Source: Synechococcus sp. CC9311
GTDB taxonomy: Bacteria; Cyanobacteriota; Cyanobacteriia; PCC-6307; Cyanobiaceae
Reading direction: 5' to 3'
Assembly: GCF_000014585.1 (NCBI RefSeq)
Contig: NC_008319.1
Coordinates: 2,542,001 to 2,606,000 of the forward strand
DNA length: 64,000 nt
This document shows positions 17,986 through 28,800 of this stretch, one piece after another (the stretch's first letter is position 1; each line of letters begins with the position of its first letter). Below the pieces are notes generated by a model. The model worked only from the letters and a program-made list of their open reading frames with translations. It searched no databases and had not been told where the DNA came from. The position numbers and the translations under genes are program-made.

Positions 17986-19008
17986 ATGGGGATCCCTCTG
18001 GAGTCCAAAGAAGTTGCCACTAAAGGCTCTTCTAAGGAACTTTTATTGCCTAAAGCTAATCGCCGCAGTGCGACCAATCGCTCAAGTGGCACAGGCTCTG
18101 GTCGGGGTAATCGTTCAAGTGGACGCTTAGCAACCGATTCGATTGGTCATTACTTAAGCAGCATTGGTCGAGTTCCTCTGCTTACAGCTGCTGAAGAAAT
18201 TGAACTTGCACATCATGTGCAAGCCATGAAAGAGCTTCTTGACATACAGGAAGAAGAGCGCACTCCCAAACAACGCCATCGCATCCGGATGGGAAAGAGG
18301 GCACGCGATCGGATGATGGCGGCCAACCTCAGGTTGGTGGTGAGTGTGGCCAAGAAATACCAAAACCAAGGTCTCGAACTTCTCGACCTTGTTCAGGAAG
18401 GGGCCATCGGGCTTGAGCGTGCTGTCGACAAATTTGACCCAGCCATGGGTTACAAGTTCTCGACTTACGCCTATTGGTGGATTCGCCAAGGCATGACACG
18501 AGCGATCGACAACAGTGCTCGCACGATCCGCCTGCCAATTCACATCAGTGAAAAGCTGTCGAAAATGCGCAAGATCACCCGGGAGCTCTCCCATCGTTTC
18601 GGGCGTCAACCAAACCGCTTGGAATTGGCTCATGCCATGGGCATTGAACCGAGAGACCTCGAAGAACTCATCGCCCAAAGCGCCCCCTGCGCCTCTCTTG
18701 ATGCTCACGCCCGAGGCGAAGAGGACCGCAGCACCCTTGGAGAACTGATCCCAGATCCCAATGGGGATGAGCCGATGGAAGGCATGGATCGCAGCATTCA
18801 GAAAGAACACCTAGGCGGCTGGCTTTCACAGCTGAATGAACGCGAACAAAAAATCTTGCGTTTACGGTTTGGCCTCGGCGGCGAGGAGCCTCTCACCCTT
18901 GCCGAAATTGGTCGTCAAATTAATGTTTCTCGCGAACGTGTACGCCAACTCGAATCGAAAGCAATTCTGAAATTGCGCACGATGACCAATCATCAGCAGG
19001 CTGCCTGA
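17986..19008 (+). CDS. Group 2 sigma-70 factor (RpoD-like alternative sigma)
   Basis: RNA polymerase sigma subunit without region 1.1. Region 1.2 DSIGHYLSSIGRVPLLT, region 2 ANLRLVVSVAKKYQNQG followed by FSTYAYWWIRQGMTRAI, region 3 helices, and region 4.2 LAEIGRQINVSRERVRQLE are all intact. A Ser/Arg/Gly-rich linker of about 50 residues precedes region 1.2. ATG 17986 is preferred over an in-frame GTG at 17947. Cyanobacteria carry several such non-essential sigmas with overlapping promoter recognition; I cannot tell which paralogue this is. Confidence 0.93.
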   Translation: MGIPLESKEVATKGSSKELLLPKANRRSATNRSSGTGSGRGNRSSGRLATDSIGHYLSSIGRVPLLTAAEEIELAHHVQAMKELLDIQEEERTPKQRHRIRMGKRARDRMMAANLRLVVSVAKKYQNQGLELLDLVQEGAIGLERAVDKFDPAMGYKFSTYAYWWIRQGMTRAIDNSARTIRLPIHISEKLSKMRKITRELSHRFGRQPNRLELAHAMGIEPRDLEELIAQSAPCASLDAHARGEEDRSTLGELIPDPNGDEPMEGMDRSIQKEHLGGWLSQLNEREQKILRLRFGLGGEEPLTLAEIGRQINVSRERVRQLESKAILKLRTMTNHQQAA

Positions 19009-19015
19009 GTCGTAC

Positions 19016-19666
19016 TTGCCTCTGCCATCTCTGTTGTTCATCGCCCTCTGGATGGCTGGTGTGCTCGGCAGCGCTCTGGCCTGCCGTCAACGCTGGCCCA
19101 ACCAACGCGAGTTGAGCCGAAAGATTGTTCATATTGGTACTGGTCCGGTTTTACCACTCGCCTGGTTCCTACACATTCCATATTTCATCGCGGTGCCTTG
19201 TGCGTTGGTGGTCACCCTGATCACCTTCATCAATCACCGCTTGAAGTTGCTGCCTGCGGTAGAAGACGTGGGGAGAAACAGCTATGGGACCGTTGCCTAT
19301 GGCTTCGCGATCTGTTTACTTCTAATCATGTTTTGGGCTGACAATCCTGCTGCTGCCTGTGCCGGAGTGCTGGTGATGGCCTTTGGTGATGGCCTGGCAG
19401 GTCTGATTGGGCGAGCCGTTGATTCCCCGAACTGGACGATCTTGGACCAGCGCAAGTCCTTCGTCGGAACAACCACGATGGCCATCGCAAGTGCTGTGGT
19501 GTTGCTCGCTTTAGTGCTGGTGACCCAAAGTCAACTCATCCCACTTCGGCTTTTAGCCGTCTGCACGCTGGCTGTCGGGCTCGAACAATTAAGCGTCTGG
19601 GGCATCGACAACCTGACCGTGCCCCTTGGAGTGGCCTTGAGCTGGACCTGGATGACGACTGGCTGA
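19016..19666 (+). CDS. Phytol kinase-like (VTE5/dolichol kinase family) membrane protein
   Basis: 216 residues with about six hydrophobic segments. The family motifs ELSRKIVHIGTG near the N-terminus, GRNSYGTVAYG, MAFGDGLAGLIGR (substrate/CTP-binding) and QRKSFVGTTTM are visible, matching the VTE5/phytol kinase branch of CTP-dependent polyprenol kinases. It would phosphorylate phytol released from chlorophyll, for tocopherol or chlorophyll re-use. TTG 19016 is the probable start, 7 bases after the sigma factor. Substrate is inferred from the cyanobacterial context. Confidence 0.85.
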   Translation: MPLPSLLFIALWMAGVLGSALACRQRWPNQRELSRKIVHIGTGPVLPLAWFLHIPYFIAVPCALVVTLITFINHRLKLLPAVEDVGRNSYGTVAYGFAICLLLIMFWADNPAAACAGVLVMAFGDGLAGLIGRAVDSPNWTILDQRKSFVGTTTMAIASAVVLLALVLVTQSQLIPLRLLAVCTLAVGLEQLSVWGIDNLTVPLGVALSWTWMTTG

Positions 19667-19687
19667 TCAACGCCACAAAAGGGCGAT

Positions 19688-20746
19688 CTAGCTGAACCTT
19701 GCTCGAGCAACTGAAGCAGCGAGCTCTCCAAGCAATTCAGCAGTGGTTTCAAGACTGATACAAGCATCCGTCACGCTCTGCCCATACGTCAGAGAGCTCC
19801 TGTCCGCAGACAACTTTTGATTGCCTTCCACGAGGTGGCTTTCAAGCATGACTCCCATCACATGGTCTGACTTCTGATCGACCTGAGAGGCAACTGCCTG
19901 TAAAACCTCGCTCTGACGGCGAAAGTCTTTACTGGAATTGGCATGGCTGCAGTCCACCATCAAGCGATCCGGGAGACCGGCACCCGTCAGTTCGGCAGCT
20001 GAATCCTGAATCGCTTCCAGGTGGTAGTTGGTTCCACGATTGCCACCACGCAAAACCAAGTGCCCATTTGGGTTTCCAGAGGTACTGACGATCGAAGCAT
20101 GGCCCTCACGATTGATACCCAAGAAATGATGAGGCTTGGCTGCAGCCTGCATTGCATTAATGGCAATCGTGGCGCTGCCATCGGTGCTGTTCTTGTAGCC
20201 AATGGGCATCGATAAGCCTGAAGCCATTTCACGATGGGTCTGGCTTTCAGTGGTGCGTGCACCAATCGCTGTCCAGCTGATTAGATCCGCGATGTACTGA
20301 GGGACTACAGGATCCAATAACTCAGTCGCTGTGGGCATTCCTTCTCGAGCCAAATCAAGCAACAGGGAGCGGGCCATCCGTAGCCCTGTATTGATGTCGT
20401 AAGAGCCATCGAGATGGGGATCGTTAATCAACCCCTTCCATCCAACAGTGGTACGGGGTTTTTCGAAATACACCCGCATCACAATCTCCAGCTCGGCTGC
20501 ATGACGCTCACGCAGAGGCGCCAAACGACGGGCGTAGTCGCGAGCAGCCTCCACATCGTGCACAGAACAAGGACCAACAATCACCAGCAGTCGGCGGTCT
20601 AATCCACGCAAGATGGCTTGAATGCGGCTGCGAGCCGTCACCACTGTCTCTAAAGCCGTTGGATCAATTGGCAGATCGCGATGCAACAGAGCGGGAGGGA
20701 TCAGTGGTCGCGTGTCCACCACATGGAGATCGTGGGTGGTGGTCAT
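19688..20746 (-). CDS. aroG: 3-deoxy-7-phosphoheptulonate synthase (class I)
   Basis: First step of the shikimate pathway (PEP plus erythrose-4-phosphate). Family segments: LLVIVGPCSVHD, MRVYFEKPRTTVGWKGLINDP, GARTTESQTHREMASGL, IGYKNSTDG, and DCSHANSSKD. 352 residues, as for AroF/G/H enzymes. Whether it is Phe-, Tyr- or Trp-sensitive cannot be read from the sequence, so the symbol is a family choice. Convergent with the phytol kinase-like gene, divergent from acnB. Confidence 0.94.
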   Translation of the reverse strand: MTTTHDLHVVDTRPLIPPALLHRDLPIDPTALETVVTARSRIQAILRGLDRRLLVIVGPCSVHDVEAARDYARRLAPLRERHAAELEIVMRVYFEKPRTTVGWKGLINDPHLDGSYDINTGLRMARSLLLDLAREGMPTATELLDPVVPQYIADLISWTAIGARTTESQTHREMASGLSMPIGYKNSTDGSATIAINAMQAAAKPHHFLGINREGHASIVSTSGNPNGHLVLRGGNRGTNYHLEAIQDSAAELTGAGLPDRLMVDCSHANSSKDFRRQSEVLQAVASQVDQKSDHVMGVMLESHLVEGNQKLSADRSSLTYGQSVTDACISLETTAELLGELAASVARARFS

Positions 20747-20782
20747 GCCTTGGCCTGAAATTCAATTCAGATTACGCAAGTC

Positions 20783-20812
20783 GTTCCACCACAACAAACA
20801 ACAGTGTGGAAC
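20783..20812. promoter_or_regulatory. Inverted repeat between aroG and acnB
   Basis: GTTCCAC (20783-20789) and its exact reverse complement GTGGAAC (20806-20812), 16 bases apart, lie in the divergent promoter region. The spacing is about two helical turns centre to centre, as for many dimeric regulators. No regulator is identified. Confidence 0.35.
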
Positions 20813-20860
20813 CCTGACCAACAACAATGGTGTGTATCGCTGTCTGCGCCGCCAAAACCG

Positions 20861-23443
20861 ATGCTGAGCACCTATCGCGAGAATGCCAAGGAACGGGAAA
20901 GCCAGGGCATCCCGCCGCTTCCTCTAGATGCCGCTCAGACCCAGGCCCTAACGGAGCTTCTCCAAAAACCGCCTGCAGGGGAGGAGCAAACCTTGCTGTA
21001 CCTGCTGAGCGAACGGATTCCACCAGGCGTCGATGAAGCGGCCTATGTCAAAGCAACCTGGTTAAGTGCCGTCGCTCAAGGCCAAGCATCCAGCCCATTG
21101 GTGACTCCTTTGGAGGCGGTCCAACTGCTGGGCACCATGGTGGGCGGATACAACGTCGCCGCACTGATCGAGCTGCTGAAGCATCCAGAGGAGGCGCTTG
21201 CGAGCTGTGCTGTTCAAGGTCTGAGCCGCACCCTTTTGGTCTATGACGCGTTCAATGACGTCATGGAGCTGGCAACCAGCAACCATTACGCCCAACAGGT
21301 CGTGGACAGCTGGGCTGCAGCGGAATGGTTTACCCGTCGAGATCAGCTCGCCAAAGAAATCACCGTCACCGTGTTCAAGGTGGACGGAGAAACCAACACG
21401 GACGACCTCTCACCAGCCACCCACGCGACAACGCGTCCAGACATCCCATTGCACGCCCTGGCGATGTTGGAAACCCGTGACCCAGAGGGACTCAACACCA
21501 TCGAGACCCTCAAGAAGCAAGGTCATCCCGTGGCTTATGTGGGTGATGTGGTCGGCACCGGAAGCTCTCGAAAAAGCGCCATCAACTCTGTGCTTTGGCA
21601 CACCGGCGATGACATCCCACATGTCCCCAACAAGCGTGCCGGAGGAGTAATTATTGGCGGCAAGATTGCACCAATCTTTTTCAACACAGCGGAAGATTCC
21701 GGCGCCTTACCAATTGAGTGCGATGTCAGCGATCTGAACACCGGTGATGTGATCACAATTCGCCCTTACGCCGGCACGATAGAACGCGACGGATTGGTGA
21801 TCAGCCGATTTGACCTCATGCCAAGCACGATCAGCGACGAAGTTCGTGCTGGCGGTCGTATCCCACTCATGATTGGTCGCGCTCTCACCGACAAGGTGCG
21901 CAGCCAACTTGGACTTGCCCCGTCTGAAACGTTCATCCGGCCAAGTGCTCCTGCCGACACTGGAAAGGGCTTCACCTTGGCTCAAAAGATGGTGGGCAAA
22001 GCCTGCGGTCTTCCAGGTGTCCGTCCCGGCACAAGCTGTGAGCCGCTGATGACCACCGTTGGCAGTCAAGACACCACGGGCCCGATGACGCGGGACGAAA
22101 TGAAGGAATTGGCCTGCCTGGGCTTTTCTGCTGATTTGGTGATGCAGAGCTTTTGCCACACCGCTGCATACCCCAAACCTGTTGACCTACAGACCCAAAA
22201 GGACCTCCCTGATTTCTTTGCCCAACGCGGCGGTGTCGCCCTTCGCCCCGGTGACGGCATCATCCACAGCTGGCTCAATCGCATGCTCTTGCCCGACACC
22301 GTGGGCACAGGCGGTGACAGCCATACCCGATTCCCGCTCGGTATTTCCTTTCCCGGAGGCTCCGGGGTTGTGGCCTTTGCTGCCGCCATCGGCGCCATGC
22401 CGCTCGATATGCCCGAATCGGTCTTGGTCCGGTTCAGCGGCTCTCTTCAGTCGGGGGTCACACTCCGCGATGTGGTGAATGCCATCCCCTGGGTCGCAAT
22501 CCAAAAGGGCCTGCTCACCGTGGAGAAATCCAACAAGAAAAACGTCTTCAATGGCCGAATTTTGGAAATTGAAGGGTTGCCAGATCTCAAGTTGGAGCAA
22601 GCATTCGAGCTCACAGACGCCTCAGCCGAACGCTCTTGCGCTGGCTGCACAATCAAACTCTCCGAAAGCACGGTGAGTGAGTACTTGAGCAGCAATGTGG
22701 CCCTGCTCAAAAACATGATTGCTCGGGGCTACAACGATGCCCGCACCCTGGCGCGACGCATCAAGGTGATGGAGGAGTGGCTAGCCAACCCCCAACTCCT
22801 TCAAGCCGATGACGACGCTCAGTACGCCGAGGTGATTGAGATCAATCTGGATGAGCTCACCGAACCCGTCCTCGCCTGCCCAAACGATCCCGACAACGTG
22901 AAGCTGCTCAGCGAAGTGGCTGGCGAAGCCGTTCAAGAGGTGTTCATCGGCTCTTGCATGACCAACATCGGCCATTACCGCGCTGCGGCCAAAGTGTTGG
23001 AAGAGGCAGGCGACATTGCCGCCAGGCTCTGGGTTTGCCCGCCCACGCGCATGGACGAGGACATGCTCAAGCAAGAGGGCTACTACGCCACATTTGAGGC
23101 GGCAGGAAGCCGGATGGAAATGCCAGGCTGCTCGCTCTGCATGGGCAATCAAGCCCGGGTGGATGACGACACCACCGTGTTCTCCACCAGCACTCGCAAC
23201 TTCAACAATCGATTAGGCAAAGGGGCACAGGTCTACCTGGGCAGCGCCGAATTAGCAGCTGTCTGCGCCCTACTCGGACGCATTCCCACACCCGATGAAT
23301 ACCAAAGGATTGCCGCGGAGAAAATCGACCCACTCTCCGCAGAGCTGTACCGCTATCTCAATTTCGACCAGATCGATCAATTCGTCGAACAGGGACGGGT
23401 GCTGAGCGCTTCGGAACAAGCGGAGGTCATGGCCGGCGCCTAA
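20861..23443 (+). CDS. acnB: Bifunctional aconitate hydratase 2 / 2-methylisocitrate dehydratase
   Basis: TCA-cycle enzyme interconverting citrate and isocitrate through a [4Fe-4S] cluster. It has the AcnB layout: N-terminal HEAT-like domain ([20 protein letters not shown]), then the swivel domain, then the catalytic core. Cluster cysteines are in [11 protein letters not shown] and [13 protein letters not shown], spaced as in E. coli AcnB (Cys710, 769, 772). About 860 residues from ATG 20861; a GTG or ATG farther upstream (20804) would add an unrelated leader. Nineteen bases separate it from the ClC gene. Confidence 0.96.
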   Translation: MLSTYRENAKERESQGIPPLPLDAAQTQALTELLQKPPAGEEQTLLYLLSERIPPGVDEAAYVKATWLSAVAQGQASSPLVTPLEAVQLLGTMVGGYNVAALIELLKHPEEALASCAVQGLSRTLLVYDAFNDVMELATSNHYAQQVVDSWAAAEWFTRRDQLAKEITVTVFKVDGETNTDDLSPATHATTRPDIPLHALAMLETRDPEGLNTIETLKKQGHPVAYVGDVVGTGSSRKSAINSVLWHTGDDIPHVPNKRAGGVIIGGKIAPIFFNTAEDSGALPIECDVSDLNTGDVITIRPYAGTIERDGLVISRFDLMPSTISDEVRAGGRIPLMIGRALTDKVRSQLGLAPSETFIRPSAPADTGKGFTLAQKMVGKACGLPGVRPGTSCEPLMTTVGSQDTTGPMTRDEMKELACLGFSADLVMQSFCHTAAYPKPVDLQTQKDLPDFFAQRGGVALRPGDGIIHSWLNRMLLPDTVGTGGDSHTRFPLGISFPGGSGVVAFAAAIGAMPLDMPESVLVRFSGSLQSGVTLRDVVNAIPWVAIQKGLLTVEKSNKKNVFNGRILEIEGLPDLKLEQAFELTDASAERSCAGCTIKLSESTVSEYLSSNVALLKNMIARGYNDARTLARRIKVMEEWLANPQLLQADDDAQYAEVIEINLDELTEPVLACPNDPDNVKLLSEVAGEAVQEVFIGSCMTNIGHYRAAAKVLEEAGDIAARLWVCPPTRMDEDMLKQEGYYATFEAAGSRMEMPGCSLCMGNQARVDDDTTVFSTSTRNFNNRLGKGAQVYLGSAELAAVCALLGRIPTPDEYQRIAAEKIDPLSAELYRYLNFDQIDQFVEQGRVLSASEQAEVMAGA

Positions 23444-23462
23444 GCGGCGTCCGCGCAAAGCC

Positions 23463-24869
23463 ATGAGTGACTTAAGCGACCAAACAGCAAAACGAGATCC
23501 ATTCGGTTCGAGTCGAAGCATCCGCTATCTGCTGGAACGCCGCTGGCTGGTTGTTGTCCTCGCCTTGATGTTCACGGGGCTTGGCGCAGCCCTCACCGGA
23601 GTGATGTTCAAGGTTGGCATCAAGGTTTTAGGGGCCTGGCGACTGGAACTGCTGGCAGACCTTCCTGCTTGGGCCGTTCTCCCTGGCTTAGGTGCAACAG
23701 GTGGTTTGGTGTCTGGATTGCTGGTCTCTCGGCTCGCTCCAGCAGCCGGTGGATCCGGAATCACCCACATCATGGGCTTCTTGAAGCATCGGGCCGTACC
23801 GATGGGTCTCAAGGTGGGCTTGGTCAAACTCATTGCCGGAATTGTTGCCATCGGCAGTGGCTTCCCCCTCGGGCCAGAAGGTCCTGCTGTTCAGATGGGG
23901 GGATCGGTGGCCTGGCAGATGGCTCGATGGTTGAAAGCACCTGTGGCCTTCCGTCGCGTAATCGTCGCCGCGGGAGGTGGGGCAGGGATTGCCGCTGTGT
24001 TTCACGCTCCCATTGGCGGATTTTTCTACGCCATTGAGGAGTTGCTGCATTCGGCAAGGCCGGTTGTGCTTCTGCTGGTGATCGTCACAACGTTCTGGGC
24101 TGACGCCTGGGCGGATGTGTTGGGATTAGCGGGTTTAAGCACTGGTGGTGGCGGGCTGGACACGGCCCTTGGCTTTCAACTGGAGAAGGAGTACGAGCCA
24201 CTGGTGAGTTTTTTGCCCATTGATCTGGGATACCTCATCGGATTGGGCGTTGTTGTGGGTGTGTTGGCCGAGCTGTATTGCCGCTATGTACTCGCCATGC
24301 AGAAGCAAGGGCATCGTTGGTTCGGCGACCGTCTTGTTCTGCGGATGGTGATCAGCGGTGCACTGCTGGGTGGGGTGTATGCATGCCTCCCCTCCGAATT
24401 TCACAACCTAGAGGGCCTACAACACCTCATCGCTGATGGGAAAGCTGATATTCCAATGGCGCTAGGAACCTTTGTAGTGCTGTTTTTCAGTACGGGCTTA
24501 GCAGCAGCATCTGGTGCACCCGGAGGCTTGTTTTTCCCAATGTTGACCCTGGGCGGTGCCATAGGCCTCGCCTGTGGGATTTGGGTGGAAGCTCTCACCG
24601 GTCACGTCCCCAGCACCTATGTCTTTGCGGGGATGGGAGCATTCGTGGCCAGTTGTTCACGCACACCAATCACGGCCATGTTTTTGGCCTTCGCTCTAAC
24701 CAAGGATTTATTGGTCTTAAAACCAATTCTGGTGGCCTGCTTAGCGAGTTTTCTGATTGCACGCCTGTTTGATCACCGCTCGATCTACGAACGACAGATG
24801 GGGCTTGAGTTGCTGGAGGAAGATCACCTCCAAGCCGAAAACGAACGTCGTAGAGGCCTGCACCATTAA
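23463..24869 (+). CDS. ClC-family chloride channel/antiporter
   Basis: 468 residues with 10-12 hydrophobic helices. The three selectivity motifs can be traced: GGSGITHIM (GSGIP-like, with Thr instead of Pro), GFPLGPEGPAVQMGG (the GxEGP gating glutamate motif) and GAPGGLFFPMLTLGG. The gating Glu is present, so the protein could be an H+/Cl- exchanger or a gated channel; the sequence alone does not decide. It follows acnB closely, perhaps cotranscribed. Confidence 0.92.
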   Translation: MSDLSDQTAKRDPFGSSRSIRYLLERRWLVVVLALMFTGLGAALTGVMFKVGIKVLGAWRLELLADLPAWAVLPGLGATGGLVSGLLVSRLAPAAGGSGITHIMGFLKHRAVPMGLKVGLVKLIAGIVAIGSGFPLGPEGPAVQMGGSVAWQMARWLKAPVAFRRVIVAAGGGAGIAAVFHAPIGGFFYAIEELLHSARPVVLLLVIVTTFWADAWADVLGLAGLSTGGGGLDTALGFQLEKEYEPLVSFLPIDLGYLIGLGVVVGVLAELYCRYVLAMQKQGHRWFGDRLVLRMVISGALLGGVYACLPSEFHNLEGLQHLIADGKADIPMALGTFVVLFFSTGLAAASGAPGGLFFPMLTLGGAIGLACGIWVEALTGHVPSTYVFAGMGAFVASCSRTPITAMFLAFALTKDLLVLKPILVACLASFLIARLFDHRSIYERQMGLELLEEDHLQAENERRRGLHH

Positions 24870-24871
24870 TT

Positions 24872-24900
24872 GGAAGGCTCTACATCGCGTCGAGCCTTCC
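24872..24900 (+). terminator. Strong hairpin after the ClC gene
   Basis: GGAAGGCTC (24872-24880) pairs perfectly with GAGCCTTCC (24892-24900) across an 11-base loop, three bases after the ClC stop codon. No U-run follows, so it may act as an mRNA 3' stabiliser or a poor intrinsic terminator. Confidence 0.5.
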
Positions 24901-25151
24901 CAGCACCCAAGCCCGAAACATCAGAACCAAGCAACGAAAACTGAACATTGAGCTGGCAATGACAGTGCATCAGATAGCAGATCAAGACTGGTTTTTTAAG
25001 AAGTAGCACTGATTAAAAGCACTTAACCACTAAAACACCAAAGCAGAATGCAGAAGAGCATTTACTAAGAAGGGTTAATTCAAATCTAAAAAAAACAGAA
25101 GCGACCGACCTACGCCAACCTAGAATTTGTTATCGACAGCATTGATCCCCG
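24901..25151. other. AT-rich spacer before the subtilase block
   Basis: About 250 bases of AT-rich sequence with short A-runs and no coding frame or RNA gene that I can support. It marks the left edge of an accessory block. Confidence 0.4.
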
Positions 25152-25697
25152 ATGGATCTCGCAGTTACTTGGCTAGATGAGCCACTGAATCTTTCTCTAG
25201 TGGCAAGGAATACATTCAGAAGAAGGTCACTTCAAGAGCGATTAACCGAAACCTCAAAATTCCCTTGGCAGGCAGAAGAAACCAATTCCTTCACTTTAGA
25301 GAAAACCACAGCCAACTACGAATTCTCCAACAAAGCAAACAGATCGATTGAAATTATACATAATAAAGAAACATCAATACCTGCCCATGCCTTCCTAAGC
25401 AATTCATCTGAAAAAGATGGCTTTCGAACGCAAAACAATAAGCACTCTAGTGTCAAAAGTTGCACTGATTCAAGCGCATGCTTTGACCCTTCATGTTCAC
25501 GAGTAAATCTATTGAGTGAGGGCAGCAATGTCTTAAAGGAATTAGCACTGCATGAATGGGAGGCTCGATTCGCCGACGGGCTTTTATGCCGACGACGACG
25601 ACGGTTCCAATTCAGGACTCAAATACCCGCGAACAGACAGAAGAAGCATGAACGAGATAAAAGCAGATTGGCTTCAGCCAATCAATTGCTGCACTAG
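25152..25697 (+). CDS. Hypothetical orphan protein, 181 aa
   Basis: An open frame of 181 codons with ATG, low in GC like the subtilase that follows. The N-terminal part is mixed charge (MDLAVTWLDEPLNLSLVARN), the middle is Ser/Asn-rich with three Cys (KSCTDSSACFDPSCS), and the C-terminus becomes strongly basic (LLCRRRRRFQFRTQ). There is no signal peptide, membrane helix or recognised domain. From about 25552 a second frame reads NGRLDSPTGFYADDDDGS, which looks at least as protein-like, so a frameshift near 25550 is possible. It may be a decayed gene. Confidence 0.3.
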   Translation: MDLAVTWLDEPLNLSLVARNTFRRRSLQERLTETSKFPWQAEETNSFTLEKTTANYEFSNKANRSIEIIHNKETSIPAHAFLSNSSEKDGFRTQNNKHSSVKSCTDSSACFDPSCSRVNLLSEGSNVLKELALHEWEARFADGLLCRRRRRFQFRTQIPANRQKKHERDKSRLASANQLLH

Positions 25698-25859
25698 AGG
25701 CCAAGAATGCATTCCTAACCTTTACAAGGGCTCGGATATATGCGACAACAAGACTTAATTGTTGGATGACAATCACACCTATGGTCCTTCAACACTGAAG
25801 AACGCCTTAGCAAGTCCAAAGTTCAGTCAATTGCCAAAGCCTAACTCAAGGCAAAATCC

Positions 25860-28800
25860 ATGAATTCTTCTCAAAACTTTTTGGATGCGGCTCTCGAGCT
25901 CATCAAAAAAACTAGGCGTTCAAGGTCTTCAAGCCCAGAAGAATTGCGAATTTATCCGGGAGAAAATAATGACAAATTTAGAACAAGCGGATTAGCAAAA
26001 GGAGCAAATGCACTTGAAGCCTCAAGCAGTTCACTATTGAACAGAGAAATAATACCTTTACTAACCAATGCAAGCAAAGAAATTATCCCCGAAGCCACGT
26101 CATTTTCAATCCAGAAAATACCTTATGAACAAGCTAAGCAGACATTGCCGAGCAAAGAGTTTACCTTAAGCAGTAACTCAAATTCGATCGAGCCTCAAGG
26201 AGACCCAACTGATACTTATTATTACGTACAATGGGGCCTTGAAGATACAGAGTCTGGAAGCAATGCAAATGCAGCATGGGATCTTGGAATAACCGGCTCA
26301 CTTTCAAACGTCATTGGGGTGATAGACACCGGAATAGACTACAAACACCCTGACCTATATTTAAACATTTGGCTCAATCCGGGCGAAACTCCAGGCGGAG
26401 TGATTGACATAAATAATGACGGATTAATTACCTTTCACGACCTCAATGACAGCCGCAACTCATCTTTTGCCTGGGATTTTGATCTAGAAGGAGAATATGG
26501 GCATGGCTATGTAGACGCAGGAGATCTTTTCAGGAATAGCATTTGGATGGATGGCATTGACAAAGAAAGCAACGGTTACACAGATGATTTAATCGGATGG
26601 GACTTTGCTAATAATGACTTTGACCCTTATGACGACAATTTTCATGGCACTCATGTTGCTGGAACAATTGGAGCGCTTTCAAACAATCAACAAGGAGTCG
26701 CTGGTGTCAACTGGGATATTCAATTAACACCTCTAAAATTTCTTAATGGGAATGGAAGCGGTTCTACTCAGGGAGCAATTGATTCCATAAACTATTTTAA
26801 TGATGCTGCCAGTAGATACGATTCATTACTCACGAACAATGGTAATGCACGCTACTTAGCAACAAATAACTCTTGGGGCGGAGGGGGATACAACTCAGCT
26901 CTTGATGCATCGATACAGGAAGGAGCAGAACTCGGCATTATTTTTGTAGCATCTGCAGGCAATGACGCAAACAATAACGATCTAGTCGGATATTATCCTG
27001 CGAACTATCAGGCAATTCAAAACAATGTGGATCATGTTATTTCAGTTGCATCAATTGATGCAAGTGGAGCAGCTTCCTCATTCACCAACTATGGGACTGA
27101 GACTGTGGATATCGCAGCTCCTGGAGGGAGCATTGGCTCAACTTCCCCAAATAACAGATATGTGTATTCATCGGGGACTTCGATGGCAGCTCCACATGTA
27201 TCAGGAGCGCTAGGACTTTTAGCAAGCAAAAATTCACAAGCCACAAGCTCAGAGCTAATCCAAGCTCTGTACTCTGGCGCGGATCAGGACAATAATTTAC
27301 GCGATATATCAAAAGATGGCAAACGCTTAAATATAACTGGCTCACTAGATGTATTGCCTCAGAATAACACCATAGCTACGCCTACCCTCGCCATTGCTGC
27401 TGACTCACCAACACAAAATGAAGGTGATCAAAACAGCACTGCTTTCTCTTTCACCGTCACCAGAGAAGGTGATCTCTCCAATGACAGCTCCGTTCTCTGG
27501 TCTGTCATCAATGGCTCAACCACTGATAATGATTTCTTAAATGGCTCTCCTCCTTCCGGAGAGATCTTTTTTACGGATGGTAGTGCATCTCAAACCATCA
27601 CAGTTAATGTCGCAGGAGATACACAAGTCGAAACGAATGAAACCTTCTCTGTGGTTCTTTCTTCGGCCAACAACGCAACCATTAATACTCCTTCTGCATC
27701 AGCAATCATCATTAACGATGATCAAGAGCCTGCGCCTACCCTCGCCATTGCCGCTGACTCACCAACACAAAATGAAGGTGATCAAAACAGCACTGCTTTC
27801 TCTTTCACCGTCACCAGAGAAGGTGATCTCTCCAATGACAGCTCCGTTCTCTGGTCTGTCATCAATGGCTCAACCACTGATAATGATTTCTTAAATGGCT
27901 CTCCTCCTTCCGGAGAGATCTTTTTTACGGATGGTAGTGCATCTCAAACCATCACAGTTAATGTCGCAGGAGATACACAAGTCGAAACGAATGAAACCTT
28001 CTCTGTGGTTCTTTCTTCGGCCAACAACGCAACCATTAATACTCCTTCTGCATCAGCAATCATCATTAACGATGATCAAGAGCCTGCGCCTACCCTCGCC
28101 ATTGCCGCTGACTCACCAACACAAAATGAAGGTGATCAAAACAGCACTGCTTTCTCTTTCACCGTCACCAGAGAAGGTGATCTCTCCAATGACAGCTCCG
28201 TTCTCTGGTCTGTCATCAATGGCTCAACCACTGATAATGATTTCTTAAATGGCTCTCCTCCTTCCGGAGAGATCTTTTTTACGGATGGTAGTGCATCTCA
28301 AACCATCACAGTTAATGTCGCAGGAGATACACAAGTCGAAACGAATGAAACCTTCTCTGTGGTTCTTTCTTCGGCCAACAACGCAACCATTAATACTCCT
28401 TCTGCATCAGCAATCATCATTAACGATGATCAAGAGCCTGCGCCTACCCTCGCCATTGCCGCTGACTCACCAACACAAAATGAAGGTGATCAAAACAGCA
28501 CTGCTTTCTCTTTCACCGTCACCAGAGAAGGTGATCTCTCCAATGACAGCTCCGTTCTCTGGTCTGTCATCAATGGCTCAACCACTGATAATGATTTCTT
28601 AAATGGCTCTCCTCCTTCCGGAGAGATCTTTTTTACGGATGGTAGTGCATCTCAAACCATCACAGTTAATGTCGCAGGAGATACACAAGTCGAAACGAAT
28701 GAAACCTTCTCTGTGGTTCTTTCTTCGGCCAACAACGCAACCATTAATACTCCTTCTGCATCAGCAATCATCATTAACGATGATCAAGAGCCTGCGCCTA

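Noticed and set aside
20827-22678. Several 65-135-codon open frames on both strands inside acnB
   Set aside because: GC-rich third positions of a long conserved gene produce these; none shows its own start context or family.
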